A stretch of 64,000 nucleotides of DNA from Dactylorhiza incarnata (taxonomy: Eukaryota; Streptophyta; Magnoliopsida; Asparagales; Orchidaceae): NCBI GenBank assembly GCA_033032865.1, contig JAWHQI010000016.1:19579001-19643000 (forward strand), read 5' to 3'. This document shows positions 10,440-21,528 of the stretch, piece after piece; within the stretch, counting starts at the first letter, position 1, and every line of letters starts with the position of its first letter. The notes under the pieces were generated by a model. That model was given only the letters and a program-made list of their open reading frames with translations. It had not been told where the DNA came from and did not search any database. Position numbers and translations under genes: made by a program.

Positions 10440-12500
10440 GTGGCTGGTTCAAGAAAGTTCCGGAGAAGGGACATGGCGGGCGATGAAGAGCAAGGCGAGG
10501 AGTTCGGCGAGACACCTCAGGAGGCGATGGCCAGAATGCTCGCAGATTTCAGAAAGGAGGTGCTCGACACCTTGGGGTTCACGGTCACAGCTCTGCGAAG
10601 CGAGTTTGCGACCCCAGCCCCTCGGGCGCCCCCTCCCCCTACAACAGTCGGCGAGGAGGCACCAGGGGGAAGGGCTGGAAAGGAAGTTGTCGTTGGTCTA
10701 GGTCAGGGCAAGGAAGGGCGAGTGTTGTTTGCCAGTCCGGCGAGCTCCGTGCCGACGAGCTCAGTGCTGGCGAGCTCCGTCCCGGCGAGCGCGACGCAGG
10801 CGAGTGCGCGCCAAGAGGAAGCGGCGACGGTCGGGGTGGTTCAGGCGAGCACCGCCCTCGCGAGCACAGTCCCGGTGAGCTCAAGTTTGGCGAGCGAGCT
10901 CGGGGGGCGAGTGGAGCCTGGAAGAGTGACAGGAGGGGGAAGCCCCTTTTGCGAGCTGGTGCTTTCCGCACCCGTCCCTGAGGGATTTGGAGAATGAGAT
11001 CGGGTGTACTACAACGGTAGAGATGACCATGTCCAGCACCTGCAGAGTTTCGAAGACTCGGTCTCCATCAGGCCGATGTCAGATGCCTTCAAGTGTCGGC
11101 TCTTTGCCGTCACCCTCAAGGAGAAGGACAGGGACTGGTTCCATCAGCTCCCTGCAGGGTCAATCTACTCGTTCGAGGATTTGCGCCGAAGTTTTTTGCT
11201 GAGGTTCTCGACCTCAAAAAAGAGGAAGAAGGACGCTGATTCCCTCTTCGCAGTGAAGCAGGGACCCAGGGAGTCGCTGGCTCAGTACGCCGATCGGTTC
11301 CAGGAGGAAGTGCAGCTCACTCAGGAGATGCCTGGGTTTGCACTCCAACTCGCCTTCACAGTCGGGTTGAAAGAGAGTTTCTTCAAGATGACGTTGAAGA
11401 GAAAAGCCCCCGTCTCCTATGAAGAGCTGATGGAGAGGGTGTCGGAGGAAGACGCGAGTGAGGAAGCCAATCTGGAGCTCACCAAAAGGCTAGCAAAGCT
11501 CAGTGAGCCGGAGGTGAGGCAGCAGGAGGTCAGGAGAAGTGAAGAGCCCCGGGCCCCGGAGGGGGAATGGAGGCCTCAAGGTGGAGGAATGCAAGGGCGG
11601 GGAAGGGGTTACGACCCAGGAAGGGGTAACCATATCGGAGGTCAATGGAGGCCCCCCCCAGTTAGGGTGGAGGCAAGGTCCGATGCAAATGCCCCCCCTC
11701 CCCAACAGGCCATGGCAATTGGGCGGGGAAGAGGAAAGAGAGGAGAGGTGGAAACGGCAGCCGCTAGGAGGAGAAGGAATAGGGTGGCAGAGGCCGATGC
11801 AGGGGAAGTGACGTTGCCATATTGTATCTTCCATGATGAGGAAGGTCACTCGACGGACACCTGTCCGGAGTTCCTGGAAGTAAAGAGGGGCAGAGCGCCC
11901 GCGCCACCGCAGCAGCAGCCAGTAAGGATCGTGGAGGTCGAACCTCGAGAGGAGGATGAGGAAAGGTGTGAGGATAGAGCCGATATGGGAAGTAGAGGAG
12001 GGATCGGGGTGATCCATGGGGGGGTAGGGGTGGAGGCGACCCGCAAGGTTAGCCTCCATACCATCTACCGCCGGAGCGTGGCTTCGACCTCCACCGCTCC
12101 GCCCCCGGCCGGAAAAATCATTTTCACCCAGAAAGACATGCCGGGCTATGAGGACCCGTTCTGCGACGCGCTGGTCATTCAGACGGCGATCGAGAACTTC
12201 ACCGTCTCCCGAATCCTGGTGGACAACGGGAGTTCGGTCAACGTCATCTTCAAGAAGGCGTTTGACAAGATGGAGGTGGAACCCAGAAGGGTGTTGGCCT
12301 CGGATGGCCCTCTGTTTGGATTCTCGGGGGAGAGGAAAGAAGTAGAATGGGGGAGTAGGACTTCATGTAACCCTGGGTGGGCAGTCCAGAAACTGCCGTT
12401 TTGTCATAGTGGACGCCCCAAGCAGCTACAGCGCCATCTTCGGACGGCCGCTCATCAGCGCGTTCCGCTGTGTCCCCTCCACTTTTCATTAATGCCTTAG
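10440..12500 (+). pseudogene. Tat gag and protease, broken by stop and frameshift
   Basis: The frame opens at 10440 and is interrupted by TGA at 10995-10997, then runs on in the same frame to 12500. The N-terminal 185 residues are low-complexity (Ala, Ser, Pro, with ASS/VPASS repeats). After the stop comes the capsid-like region typical of plant Ty3 gag (HVQHLQSFED, DWFHQLPAGSI, FSTSKKRKKDADSLF), then an Arg/Gly-rich stretch, a C-x2-H-x4-H-x4-C knuckle (CIFHDEEGHSTDTC), and the protease active site in ILVDNGSS near 12215-12240. Near 12340 the frame is lost; homology (FVIVDAPSSYSAIFGRP) continues in another frame, with a TAA near 12490. Gag and protease normally form the particle and mature it; this copy cannot make the full product. 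Confidence 0.85.
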
Positions 12501-12522
12501 GTTCAATGACGGAGGGGTTCAG

Positions 12523-12789
12523 GTGCGGATCAGGGGGGATCCCAAGGTGGCGAGGCAGTGCTACGTGACGCCTATCAACACCATCTCCTGGATGAGAGAA
12601 GCGGAGGAATGGGATAAGATGATGGAGGAAGCGGCCGAAGCCGGTGGTAAAGAGGTAGCCGAGGAGAGGTTGGCGGGAGATGAAGTCCATGCCCAGGAAG
12701 GGGTAGCTGAGGGACCCCGGGCGGAAGGAGAGGAAGAAGAAGAGAAGGCCCAGGAGGGGGGGGGGGGGGGGGGGGGGCGGAGGAGCTGA
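12523..12789 (+). pseudogene. Tat protease-RT linker ending in a poly-G tract
   Basis: In-frame continuation of the post-protease region (VRIRGDPKVARQCYV) followed by a Glu-rich linker, running into 22 consecutive G at 12756-12777 and a TGA at 12787-12789. The next coding block (RT) is in another frame, so slippage in the G run probably caused the break. Confidence 0.7.
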
Positions 12790-15700
12790 TGTTGGTAGAG
12801 AAGGAGGTCGAGGAAGGAACCCATGCTCTCACTTGTGCCGAGGAGGAGAGGGCTTGGGGAGAGCAGTCCCGGTTGGAGGCTGTGGACGAGGTCGTGGAGC
12901 TCGAGGTCACCACCCGGCTGGGGGTGGTGGAGAAGGTCCGGGTCAGCGGAGGTCTCAACCCGGAAGATCAAGCGGAGATTTTGGCTTGCGTACAGAAGAA
13001 CGTAGACGTCTTCGCTTGGAGCGCTGCGGAAATGCCCGGGATCGACGTGGATGTGGCTTGCCATCGCCTCAACCTCGACCCCGGCACCCGCCCCATCCGC
13101 CAGAAGAGGAGGGCCATCGCCGATAAGCTGCAAGGACCCATCCGCGAGAAGGTGGGCAAGCTCCTACAGGCAGGCTTTGTATCGGAGATCCAGTATCCAG
13201 GCTGGGTCTCCAACGTCGTTATGGTGAAAAAGGGAGGAGGTAAATGGAGGATGTGTATCGACTTTTCTTTACTTAATAAATCATGCCCTAAGGATTGTTA
13301 CCCCCTGCCTAGAATCGACGCGCTGGTTGACTCAGCCGTCGGTTTTCCTGTGATGTCTTTTTTAGATGCTTTTTCAGGTTACCATCAAATCCGCAAGCAC
13401 CCCCCAGACATCAAAGATGTCTCCTTCATCACGGGGGATGGGTGCTACTGTTATAAGATGATGCCGTTCGGGCTCAAGAATGCAGGGGCCACATACCAAA
13501 GGATGATGGACAGAGTCTTCCGCGAGCAGAATTGAAGAAACTTGGAGGTTTATGTTGATGACCTCATGGTGAAGAGCCGAGACCTTGGGTCTCACCTCCA
13601 AGACCTTGAGGAGACGTTCGGGACCCTGCGGCGGTACAAGATGAAACTCAATCCCTTGAAGTGCGTCTTCGGAGCGAGCCGAGGAAAGTTCCTAGGCCAC
13701 TTGCTCACCCCCGCGGGAGTGGAGCCTAACCCGGACAAGGTTAGGGCGGTGATGGAGTTGGGGTCGCCAAGGAATCCGAAGGAGGTTCAGAGCCTTACAG
13801 GGAAGTTGGCTGGGCTCAGCAGGTTCCTCTCCAAGGCGGGAGAAAAGTGTGCACCTTTTTTCAAGGTGTTGCGGGGCAACAAGAAGTTTGAATGGACCCG
13901 GGAGTGCGAGGAAGCCTTCCAGGCTCTGAAAGAACAGCTCACCCAAACCCCTCTGCTCCAGGGACCGAGGCCCGGAGAAGACCTATCCCTGTACCTGGGG
14001 GTAGGGTCCGAAGCAGTAAGTTCCGTATTAATCCGGGAGGAGGGGAAGAAACAGTTCCCTATCTACTATGTCAGCCGAGTGCTGAAGAAGGCAGAGCTCC
14101 GGTACCCGATCTTAGAAAAGTTGGCCTTCGCATTGGTGGTGTCAGCCCGGAGGCTCCGGCCTTACTTTCAAGCCCATTCAATCAAGGTAGTGACGGACCA
14201 CCCGCTCCGTAAAATCATGGAAGGGGTGGAGCACTCAGGGAGGTTGGCAAAGTGGTCCGTGGAGTTAAGTGAATTCAATATCACGTTCGTGCCCAGGACG
14301 TCCATCAGGGCTCAGGCGGTGGCAGACTTCATGGCCGACTATGCGGCCGAAGTGAGGGAGCACGAACCACCTCCCCCAGAGGCATGGAAGATGTTGGTGG
14401 ACGGAGCGTCGGGAAAATACTCCTATGGAGGGGGAATGGTCCTGGTAAGTCCTCAGGGGACTCGGATTGAGCAAGCCTTAAACATCCATTTCCCAATTAC
14501 CAACAACCAGGCTGAGTATGAGGCAGTGATAGCGGGCCTTCGGCTGGCCCGGGAACTGGGTGTGCAGGACGTGGAGGTCTCCACGGACTCCATGGTGGTA
14601 GCATGCCAGATCAAGGGAGAATTTGAAGCAAAGGACCCGACCCTCCTACTATACCTGGAGAAGGTTAAGGGGGTCATCGGGCAGTTCCGCACCTTCTCCA
14701 TCAAGCACGTGCCGAGGGAGGAGAGCACCCAGGCGGACCTCTTAGCCAAGTTCGGTCCCCGAGCGGGAGGGACGACTTTGGAACTCTTCCGGCCCTCCAT
14801 CGAGGAAGGAGAATTGATGGAGGTGGATCAACAAGCCTCGTGGATGGACCCATTCATCACCTTCCTCTCCTCCGGGCAGTTCCCTGGAGAGGACGTGGAC
14901 AAGAGGCGCTTCAGGTATAAGTCCGCCTATTACTCCTTACATGCAGGAGGGCTATATAGGAAGACCCTCTCGGGACTCCTGGCCCGTTGTGTTTCCGAGG
15001 AGGAGGTTCCGAGAGTCCTGGAAGAATTCCACTCCGGGGAGTGCGGCAGTCACTCCGGGAGTCGGACCCTGGAAGGGAGGGTGTTGAGGCAAGGCTACTT
15101 CTGGCCCACTCTCAGCAGGGATGCGGCAGAGTTCGCGAGAAAGTGTCCGAAGTGCCAGCTCTATGCTCCGCTCCAACTCCTCCCAGCTCAAAGGCTCCGA
15201 ACCATCACAGCTCCCTGGCCCTTCGCCATATGGGGGCTGGACCTGGTCGGTCCCTTCCCCCAAGCCAGCGGCCAGAGGAAGTTCCTGCTGGTCATGATCG
15301 ACTACTTCTCCAAGTGGGTAGAAGTGAAAGCACTCGCTAAGGTAACCTCTCAGGTTGTAAGGAATTTTGTGTGGGGGGAGATAATTTGCAGGCACGGGCT
15401 CCCTCTAGCTATAGTGACGGACAATGGGCCGCAGTTTGCCAGTGAAGAGTTTGTTGGCTTCTGCACTCAGCTCGGCATTGACCTCAGGTTCGCATCGGTC
15501 CACCACCCGAGGAGCAATGGGCAGGTGGAGGCGGCGAACAAAATAATCGTTAACCTATTAAAAAAGAAAGTGGAAAACCTTCGGGGAAACTGGGTGGAAC
15601 AGCTACCCTCCGTCCTCTGGGCCATGAGGACTACTCCAAATACCGCCACCGGGGAGACTCCGTTCAAGCTCTTTCACGGGTCCGAGGCCGTTCTCCCCAT

Positions 15701-16094
15701 AGAGTTTGAGGTAAAGACCCCCCGGGTGATCGCTGTGAGCGAGGGGGATGAAGAGTGGCTAGAAGATAACAATGCAGAGCAGAGGCTGTCTTTGGACCTG
15801 GTGGAAGAACTCCGGGACTTGGCCACCATCAGGCAGGAAGAGGTCAAGCGGCGGATGGCTCGATATTTTGACAAACATATCCAGATAAAGCACTTTCAGA
15901 AAGGGGACCTGGTCCTGAAGAAGGTCGATGCGGCCGGCAGAGGGGCCGCAGTGGGTAAGCTTAACCCCAACTGGGAGGGTCCATATATTGTAAGCGGGGT
16001 GCTCAAGTCGGGGGGATATCACCTCCAGGATGTGGAGGGGGTGCCCCTCGACCGAGCCAGGAGTTGGGATGATTTGAAACGATTTTACCCTTAA
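12789..16094 (+). pseudogene. Tat RT, RNase H, archaeal-type RNase H and integrase
   Basis: Two in-frame blocks are separated by TGA at 13533-13535. RT: PIRQKRRAIADKL, WRMCIDFSLLNKSCPKD, FLDAFSGYHQI, PFGLKNAGATYQRMMD, and the catalytic YVDD just after the stop. The Ty3 RNase H region is degenerate (FPIYYVSRVLKKAE, ILEKLAFALV). A second RNase H of archaeal type follows (MLVDGASGKYSYGGG, NNQAEYEAVIAGL, VSTDSMVV). The integrase has an HHCC finger (HSGECGSH, CPKC), D in GLDLVGPF, D in VTDNGPQF, E in NGQVEAANK, and a GPY motif near the end. All catalytic residues seen are present, so only the stop (and the breaks upstream) disable it. It ends at TAA 16094. Confidence 0.92.
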
Positions 16095-16178
16095 AAGCTT
16101 TATTATATTGTTTACTGAATGTCTTACTCCTTTTTTTATAATGCTTATAACTACTGCCGTGCCGACATGACAAAGTCT
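16095..16178. other. Spacer between integrase and tandem array
   Basis: Short AT-rich segment after the pol stop. Nothing is recognised. Confidence 0.5.
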
Positions 16179-17148
16179 GGATATGTTGATGCTGGAATGC
16201 CCCAGATCGATTCCGCTCCCGGGCTCTCACCTAGACGGGGGGTTCAGGTTGATCTCTGGAGAGGCTGGCAAGGTTGGATATGTTGGTGCCGGAATGCCCC
16301 AGATCGATTCCGCTCCCGGGCTCTCACCTAGACGGGGGGTTGAGGTTGATCTCTGGAGAGGCTGGCAAGGTTGGATATGTTGGTGCTGGAATGCCCCAGA
16401 TCGATTCGGCTCCCGGGCTCTCACCTAGAAGGGGGGTTGAGGTTGATCTCTGGAGAGGCTGGCAAGGTTGGATATGTTGATGCTGGAATGCCCCATATCG
16501 ATTCCGCTCCCGGGCTCTCACCTAGACGGGGGGGTTCAGGTTGATCTCTGGAGAGGCTGGCAAGGTTGGATATGTTGGTGCTGGAATGCCCCAGATCGAT
16601 TCCGCTCCCGGGCTCTCACCTAGACGGGGGGTTCAGGTTGATCTCTGGAGAGGCTGGCAAGGTTGGATATGTTGATGCTGGAATGCCCCAGATCGATTCC
16701 GCTCCCGGGCTCTCACCTAGACGGGGGGTTCAGGTTGATCTCTGGAGAGGCTGACAAGGTTGGATGTGTTGATGCTGGAATGCCCCAGATCGATTCCGCT
16801 CCCGGGCTCTCACCTAGACAGGGGGTTCAGGTTGATCTCTGGAGAGGCTGGCAAGGTTGGATATGTTGGTGCTGGAATGCCCCAGATCGATTCCGCTCCC
16901 GGGCTCTCACCTAGACGGGGGGTTCAGGTTGATCTCTGGAGAGGCTGGCAAGGTTGGATATGTTGGTGCTGGAATGCCCCAGATCGATTCCGCTCCCGGG
17001 CTCACACCTAGACGGGGGGTTCAGGTTGATCTCTGGAGAGGCTGGCAAGGTTGGATATGTTGGTGCTGGAGTGCCCCAGATCGATTCCGCTCCCGGGCTC
17101 TCACCTAGACGGGGGGGTTCAGGTTGATCTCTGGAGAGGCTGACAATA
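16179..17148 (+). repeat. Ten tandem copies of a 97-bp repeat
   Basis: The unit runs from GGATATGTTGATGCTGG through GATCGATTCCGCTCCCGGG and ACCTAGACGGGGGG to GAGAGGCTGGCAAGGTT. Ten units fit the span almost exactly and differ by a few substitutions and one-base G-run indels. It lies in the 3' region of the Tat element, where the lineage often carries satellite-like arrays. The open frames on both strands (for example those repeating CPRSIPLPGSHLDGG) result from repetition, not from coding. Confidence 0.95.
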
Positions 17149-17627
17149 GGGATCAGGACCTAAGATAGCAGGTTGAGGTGTTAGAGCCAGATGGGTTTGG
17201 TTCGCAAAATTGAAAGGGTTGAGGCTGGTAGGGCCTGAGGTAGCGGGTTGAGATACTAAAGCCGGGGAGTGTTGATTCGCAGGATACCGAGGCTCAAGCT
17301 CGCCAAGGTCGGGTTCGCCGGGCAGTATCCGCGGGCGGCGACAGCCCGGGTTCGCGAGATCCACAAGAGGAGAACCCTAGCGAGGCGAGCCCGGACACAC
17401 GCATTCGCGAGCCCCCCCGGAAGCACTACCGCATAACCAATCATGAGAGTTCAGAAGAAAGAGATCAAATGCGAGAGAAAAAAGAAACGCGAGCACGCGC
17501 ATAAATACTAACGAAAAAATCATAACTATCATTCCCCAAGATTTTTCTATGTTCGGCGGCGATCTCGCCAGCCCAAAAAGAATAATATGCATTCGAAAGA
17601 AAGAGGGAGAAGAGAGGCTAAGGGGGT
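17149..17627. other. Tat 3' region between array and antisense ORF
   Basis: Degenerate text related to the end of the 97-bp unit, then GC-rich sequence with GCGAGCCC motifs. No gene is recognised. It may hold the 3' UTR and polyadenylation signal of the antisense gene. Confidence 0.4.
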
Positions 17628-19621
17628 TCATTCTGGGGGGCCCTCGCCATTCTTGCGAGCCCCCAACCATGGCGCCAAGTCGAAGAGGTCCGGGCAGACG
17701 TCTTCGGCTGTAAACTCCATCGCGTCTTCCGCTAGTAGACTCGCGTTCTTAAGGGTCGTGAAGACGAGGTTGGTGACCTCCTGTGCTTCTCGCCGCCTCT
17801 GTTCCTCACTTTCGGCGACCTTCTGTTGAGACCTGGCTCGCCCAGGAGAAGGAGGCAGCACGCTGCGAACCAGCTCGTCCACCCGAGCCTTCAGCATGGT
17901 ATTCTCCAACTCCAGCTCGCCGTTGCGAGCGAGAAGCTTGGTTGCTACATCGGCATCCTGAGTTAGCATCAAACGAGTTAAGACAAAGATCGGAGGTCGC
18001 GAACAACGAAGAAAAGAGGCCCAAGGGCCGCTTACCATCTTGCCCTGCATCCCGGCGAGGAGGCTTTCCGACGCCTCCTCTCTCTCCTTAAGGCCTTTGA
18101 TCTCCTCGCGAGCCCTCTTAAGCTCCTCCCTGTACGCGCGGATATACCTATCCGCCTGCAGATAACGACGCCCCGCCCTATGTGCGAGCTCCATCGAGCG
18201 GAACAGGGCTCGCATTTCTTCATAGACCAGTTGCCTTGGCCCCATCTCTTTATAGGCGGCGGCGTCCTCGCGGCCGTATAAGCCGAAGGAGATAGAGAAC
18301 GCCTCCTCCCCGGCCTTACTGAGCTCCACCCAGGAGGGGTGAAGGGTGGAGCAAGAAATCCGGTTGGCGTCAGGATCCCAAGCGAGCAGGGGCTCGCCGA
18401 GGATATCAGAAACCTTCTCACCCAGACCAAAGTTCTTGTGGCCCTTGGGTTGGGGGGTTGCGGAAGAGCTCCCAGCGCCCTGGCTCGCCAACGGGTCCGG
18501 CTGTTTCGCAGGAGAAGGGGGCGAGCCGTCGGTCTCGCTCAGATCGACGACCGCTCTCTTGTCTTTGACGGCGAGGGTTTTCCCCTTCGACTTCTTGGAG
18601 GAGGGTTGCGAACCAGGCTGACTCGCCGACGGAGGCCGCTTCTTGCCGGACCCGGTGGTAGGAAGATCGCGGCAAGCCTCTGCCGCCGCGGTCGCGAGAG
18701 TGTCCGCCGTAAGAGTGGTGCCTTGCGCGTGCGGAGGATTAACGGGGATCTCGCGCTCGCCTGAAGAGTAAAAGCGTTACACAGCGAAGAAAAAGGAAAG
18801 GAGAGTGGGGCGAGAGCGAGCCATACCTTCCCCTTGAGGAACTACGAGTAGCGAGTCGACGTTGCGCCGCAGATGGGCGACTTCGAAGTTTTTTCCGGAG
18901 AGGTATTGGAGGAGTTTGGCGTCGGCACCGCCCAGCGAGCTCGGAGGGCGGTATGTGGCGTCATCCCGTTGAAGAGGGGTGAAGTGGAGGTTACCGAAGG
19001 GTCCCTTCACCAGGATGAACTTCTGAGTCCAGTAGTGACTCTTGTTCACCGTCTCGCAGACGGTGACGTGCTGACTCGCGAAGTAGGTGGTCCCATCCCG
19101 GAAGGCGCGAAAGGAAACCACTTTGCGGAAGACGAGGAGGCTGAACTCGATCCTCTCCTCCCGCATGTAACTGGCGAACGCGACAATGTCCGCGATCGCA
19201 TTCGGGGTCAGCTGGCTCGGCAGCACCCCATAATACCGCAGCACCTGCAAAGAACGGTGAAATAGTCGCGATGGCGAACCGGGAACGGCGAGAAGGCTAA
19301 GCGAAGTACCTGATGAATTTCAGGCCATAAAGGGAGTCGCAACCCATTCTCGAAGTGAGCAATGGGGATCGCGAGTTCGTCAGCCTCGGTCTCGTTCAAT
19401 GTAGATCTCTCGCTTGGACAGCGAGCCGAATAACCCTCCGGGAGATAACGATCCACGGCATGTTTGTACTCCTCTGCCGTGATGTTCGCGCAGTAGAATT
19501 CATGGGCTTGAAACGCTGAGGCGCATCTTGACCGCCCCTCACTCTCGCCATCCGCTCCCACTGACTGATTTGTTCGCATCGAGTCAGGAAGAGGCGGCCT
19601 GCAAGCGGCGAACGCGAGCAC
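17628..19621 (-). CDS. Tat antisense ORF 1, spliced, plant-transposon-type protein
   Basis: Four minus-strand blocks join through canonical splice sites. Exon 1 starts near 19621 and ends at LWPEIHQ with donor GTACTTCGC near 19310. Acceptor TTCTTTGCAG leads into VLRYYGVLPSQLTPNA (19244 down). A donor after VVPQGEG (GTATGGCTC, near 18826) and an acceptor (TACTCTTCAG near 18763) lead to a Ser/Pro/Lys-rich linker. A last intron follows AGMQGKM (donor GTAAGCGGCC near 18037, acceptor TTAACTCAG near 17962). The YYGxxPSQLTPNA block matches the 'putative gypsy type transposon' / Transposase_28 domain found in antisense ORFs of plant Tat elements. The C-terminal third is a predicted coiled coil rich in Glu, Arg and Leu, ending in TGA at 17628. 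Its role is unknown. Start choice is uncertain; the splice model is my inference. Confidence 0.6.
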
Positions 19622-20103
19622 GAGCTTGCGAGAAAAGAAACGAGCGTAGACGCGAGAGGATTAGAGAAATAAATGCGACGGATGAAAAAATGAATCCGAA
19701 CTATTTATAGGAAACTAAGATGGGCACGGGAATCGAAGCGTCGGGGGTGCGGATAGCGAAAATAAAGTAGATTTCTACTCGATTAAACTACAGTCTTGCG
19801 AGCCCGGGCTCGCCACCGCGCGGTAATTAAGCCCCGCCTGAGGCCGGCCCGTGAGGGAAGGAAAGTTTGGGCACAACGTCGCCCAGAAGTTCGCGGGCGC
19901 TCCACGAGGGCAATCGTATCGAACATGGCGAGCGAACGGAATAAGCCACAGGCGCACCACAAAAATAAAGGGCAGAACAAAAAATGATAAAAGGCGAGTC
20001 ACGATAGACTCGCAAGTATTACCACACCACAGATATTGTTCAAACAGAAGCGTCATGAAAGAAATAAAAGCAAGGGGATAGTAAAAATAAACCCGCGGCA
20101 GGC

Positions 20104-21338
20104 TCAGGGGTAAGGAAGCCATTTCCAGCGACCCCGGCCTCGCTTGCCCGCGCGCGGCGGCACTCTCGGATAGTGGTATTCGCGAAGTGCTTTGAACTCG
20201 CGCAGGATTAAGTGTGCTTGATCCTCGCCCCGCGAGATGTGCACGCCGGGCGAGGTAACGTCTGCGCGAGTCACCGACCCCGCCTCGGCGAGCAAGCGCG
20301 CATTCGCGTCCTCCATCACGACAAATCTCTCGTTGAAGGAAGCTCGGTCCGCGTCATATCGCTCCTCCAGCTCGCGCAACATCATACCATGCTTCTGAAG
20401 CACCTCTGACACCCGTCTCTTCATTCGCTCGGGGTCGCCTGGGTCGCCCAAGAAGTCTTCCATCTGGCTCGGCGAGGGCGGCGGTGACATCTCCACCCTC
20501 CCATGCTCTGACTCAGGCGTGGCTTCCGAAATGTCTGCGAAGGAAGAACTAGTAGGATCAGGGGGCGAGCGAGAAAGCGAGCCCGGACAAATGTACTAAC
20601 CTTGGGAGAAGGGGGACTCGCGACGTTGCTTGCGAGAGGACTCCGGTCGACCCTGGAAGTTTTTGCGGAACCCTGGGACGTGGGGTTTCCCCAGACCAGG
20701 GGGATACACCACCCTCTCCGCGACCTGGGCGCCGTCGAGAAGCGAGCCGCCTGGACTTTGCCTGCCCACCATATCGAAGCCCGGGGTCTCCACGTTAACC
20801 TTAGGCGGAATCGGCGAGTGCGCCGGTGTGGAGCCTTTCTTCTCGGGGCTCGGCGGTGGGGTATCTGCACAGGTCATAAGCGCATGGATATCGCACAGAG
20901 ACTTAAGCGGAGATAAAGGAAGATACTTGTGACGTACGGGGTTGCGAGAGAGGTGCCTGTTGGGTTGAGGTCCCAACCCCAGCAATTAGCGATCCCAACC
21001 TCGCTGGGGACGGGGGGCGAGAAGAGGTCAGCGTAAGGCCCGCCATGCGTTCCTCAGGTGGAGGATTCTGCGAGAAGAAAAAGAGTAAGTAGAGAGTCGA
21101 TGTAGAGAATTTAGACGAAGAATACCTGTTGCGCGAGCCCGGTATTCGGCGGTAGGGGCGAATCAGGAGGTAAGGTCATGTCCTCCCCCGGCGACCTCCT
21201 AACCGTCTTGGCTTTTTTGGTCCGGGGAGAAAGGGAGGTGGCAAGGTTGAACATCCAGGCGTTGCGTCCGGCGGCCTGGGCCTTCGCCATCTCCCTGGAA
21301 GCCTTCAGCTGATCCAACGCGCTCGGCTTAGAAGACAT
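20104..21338 (-). CDS. Tat antisense ORF 2, spliced, function unknown
   Basis: Begins at ATG 21338 (MSSKPSALDQLKASREMAKAQ) in the leader next to the 3' LTR. A donor follows NTGLAQQ (GTATTCTTC near 21122), and an acceptor before NPPPEERMAGL (TTCTCGCAG near 21070) starts a Pro/Ser-rich exon. A further donor lies after SPFSQG (GTTAGTACA near 20603), and its acceptor (CTTCGCAG near 20538) precedes DISEATPESEHGRVEM. The C-terminal part (20104-20496) is a charged, coiled-coil-like segment (MEDFLGDPGDPERMKRR, MLRELEERYDADR). No domain is recognised. It runs in the same antisense direction as ORF 1 and about 480 bp upstream of it; the two could be one transcript. Internal frames between 20603 and 21070 are not fully settled. 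Confidence 0.45.
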
Positions 21339-21514
21339 TCGGGAGAGGTTTTTTCCTGCGAGGAAGAAGGGGAAGGAAAAGCTCGATCACTAGCCGCAGC
21401 GGACGGTATTTATAGTTTTGGGCGTGGGACCCACCGAAAGATTCCCGCCACGTCAGCCGAATCGGCGAACACCAGGGGTTGGATGTTTCTTCGCGAGCTC
21501 AAGACAACCTCGCG

Positions 21515-21528
21515 AAGAGCGGGGATTG
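21515..21528 (+). other. Polypurine tract of the Tat element
   Basis: GCGAAGAGCGGGGATTG adjoins the 3' LTR, the expected plus-strand primer position. Confidence 0.6.

Noticed and set aside
10639..12690. Minus-strand ORFs of 110-190 aa opposite Tat gag and protease
   Set aside because: Low-complexity Pro/Ser readings of the complement of purine-rich coding DNA; no motif.
16119..17108. Repeated ORFs of 62-83 aa and a CRISPR-like pattern
   Set aside because: 97-bp direct tandem repeats without unique spacers in a plant LTR element; frames recur every 97 bp.
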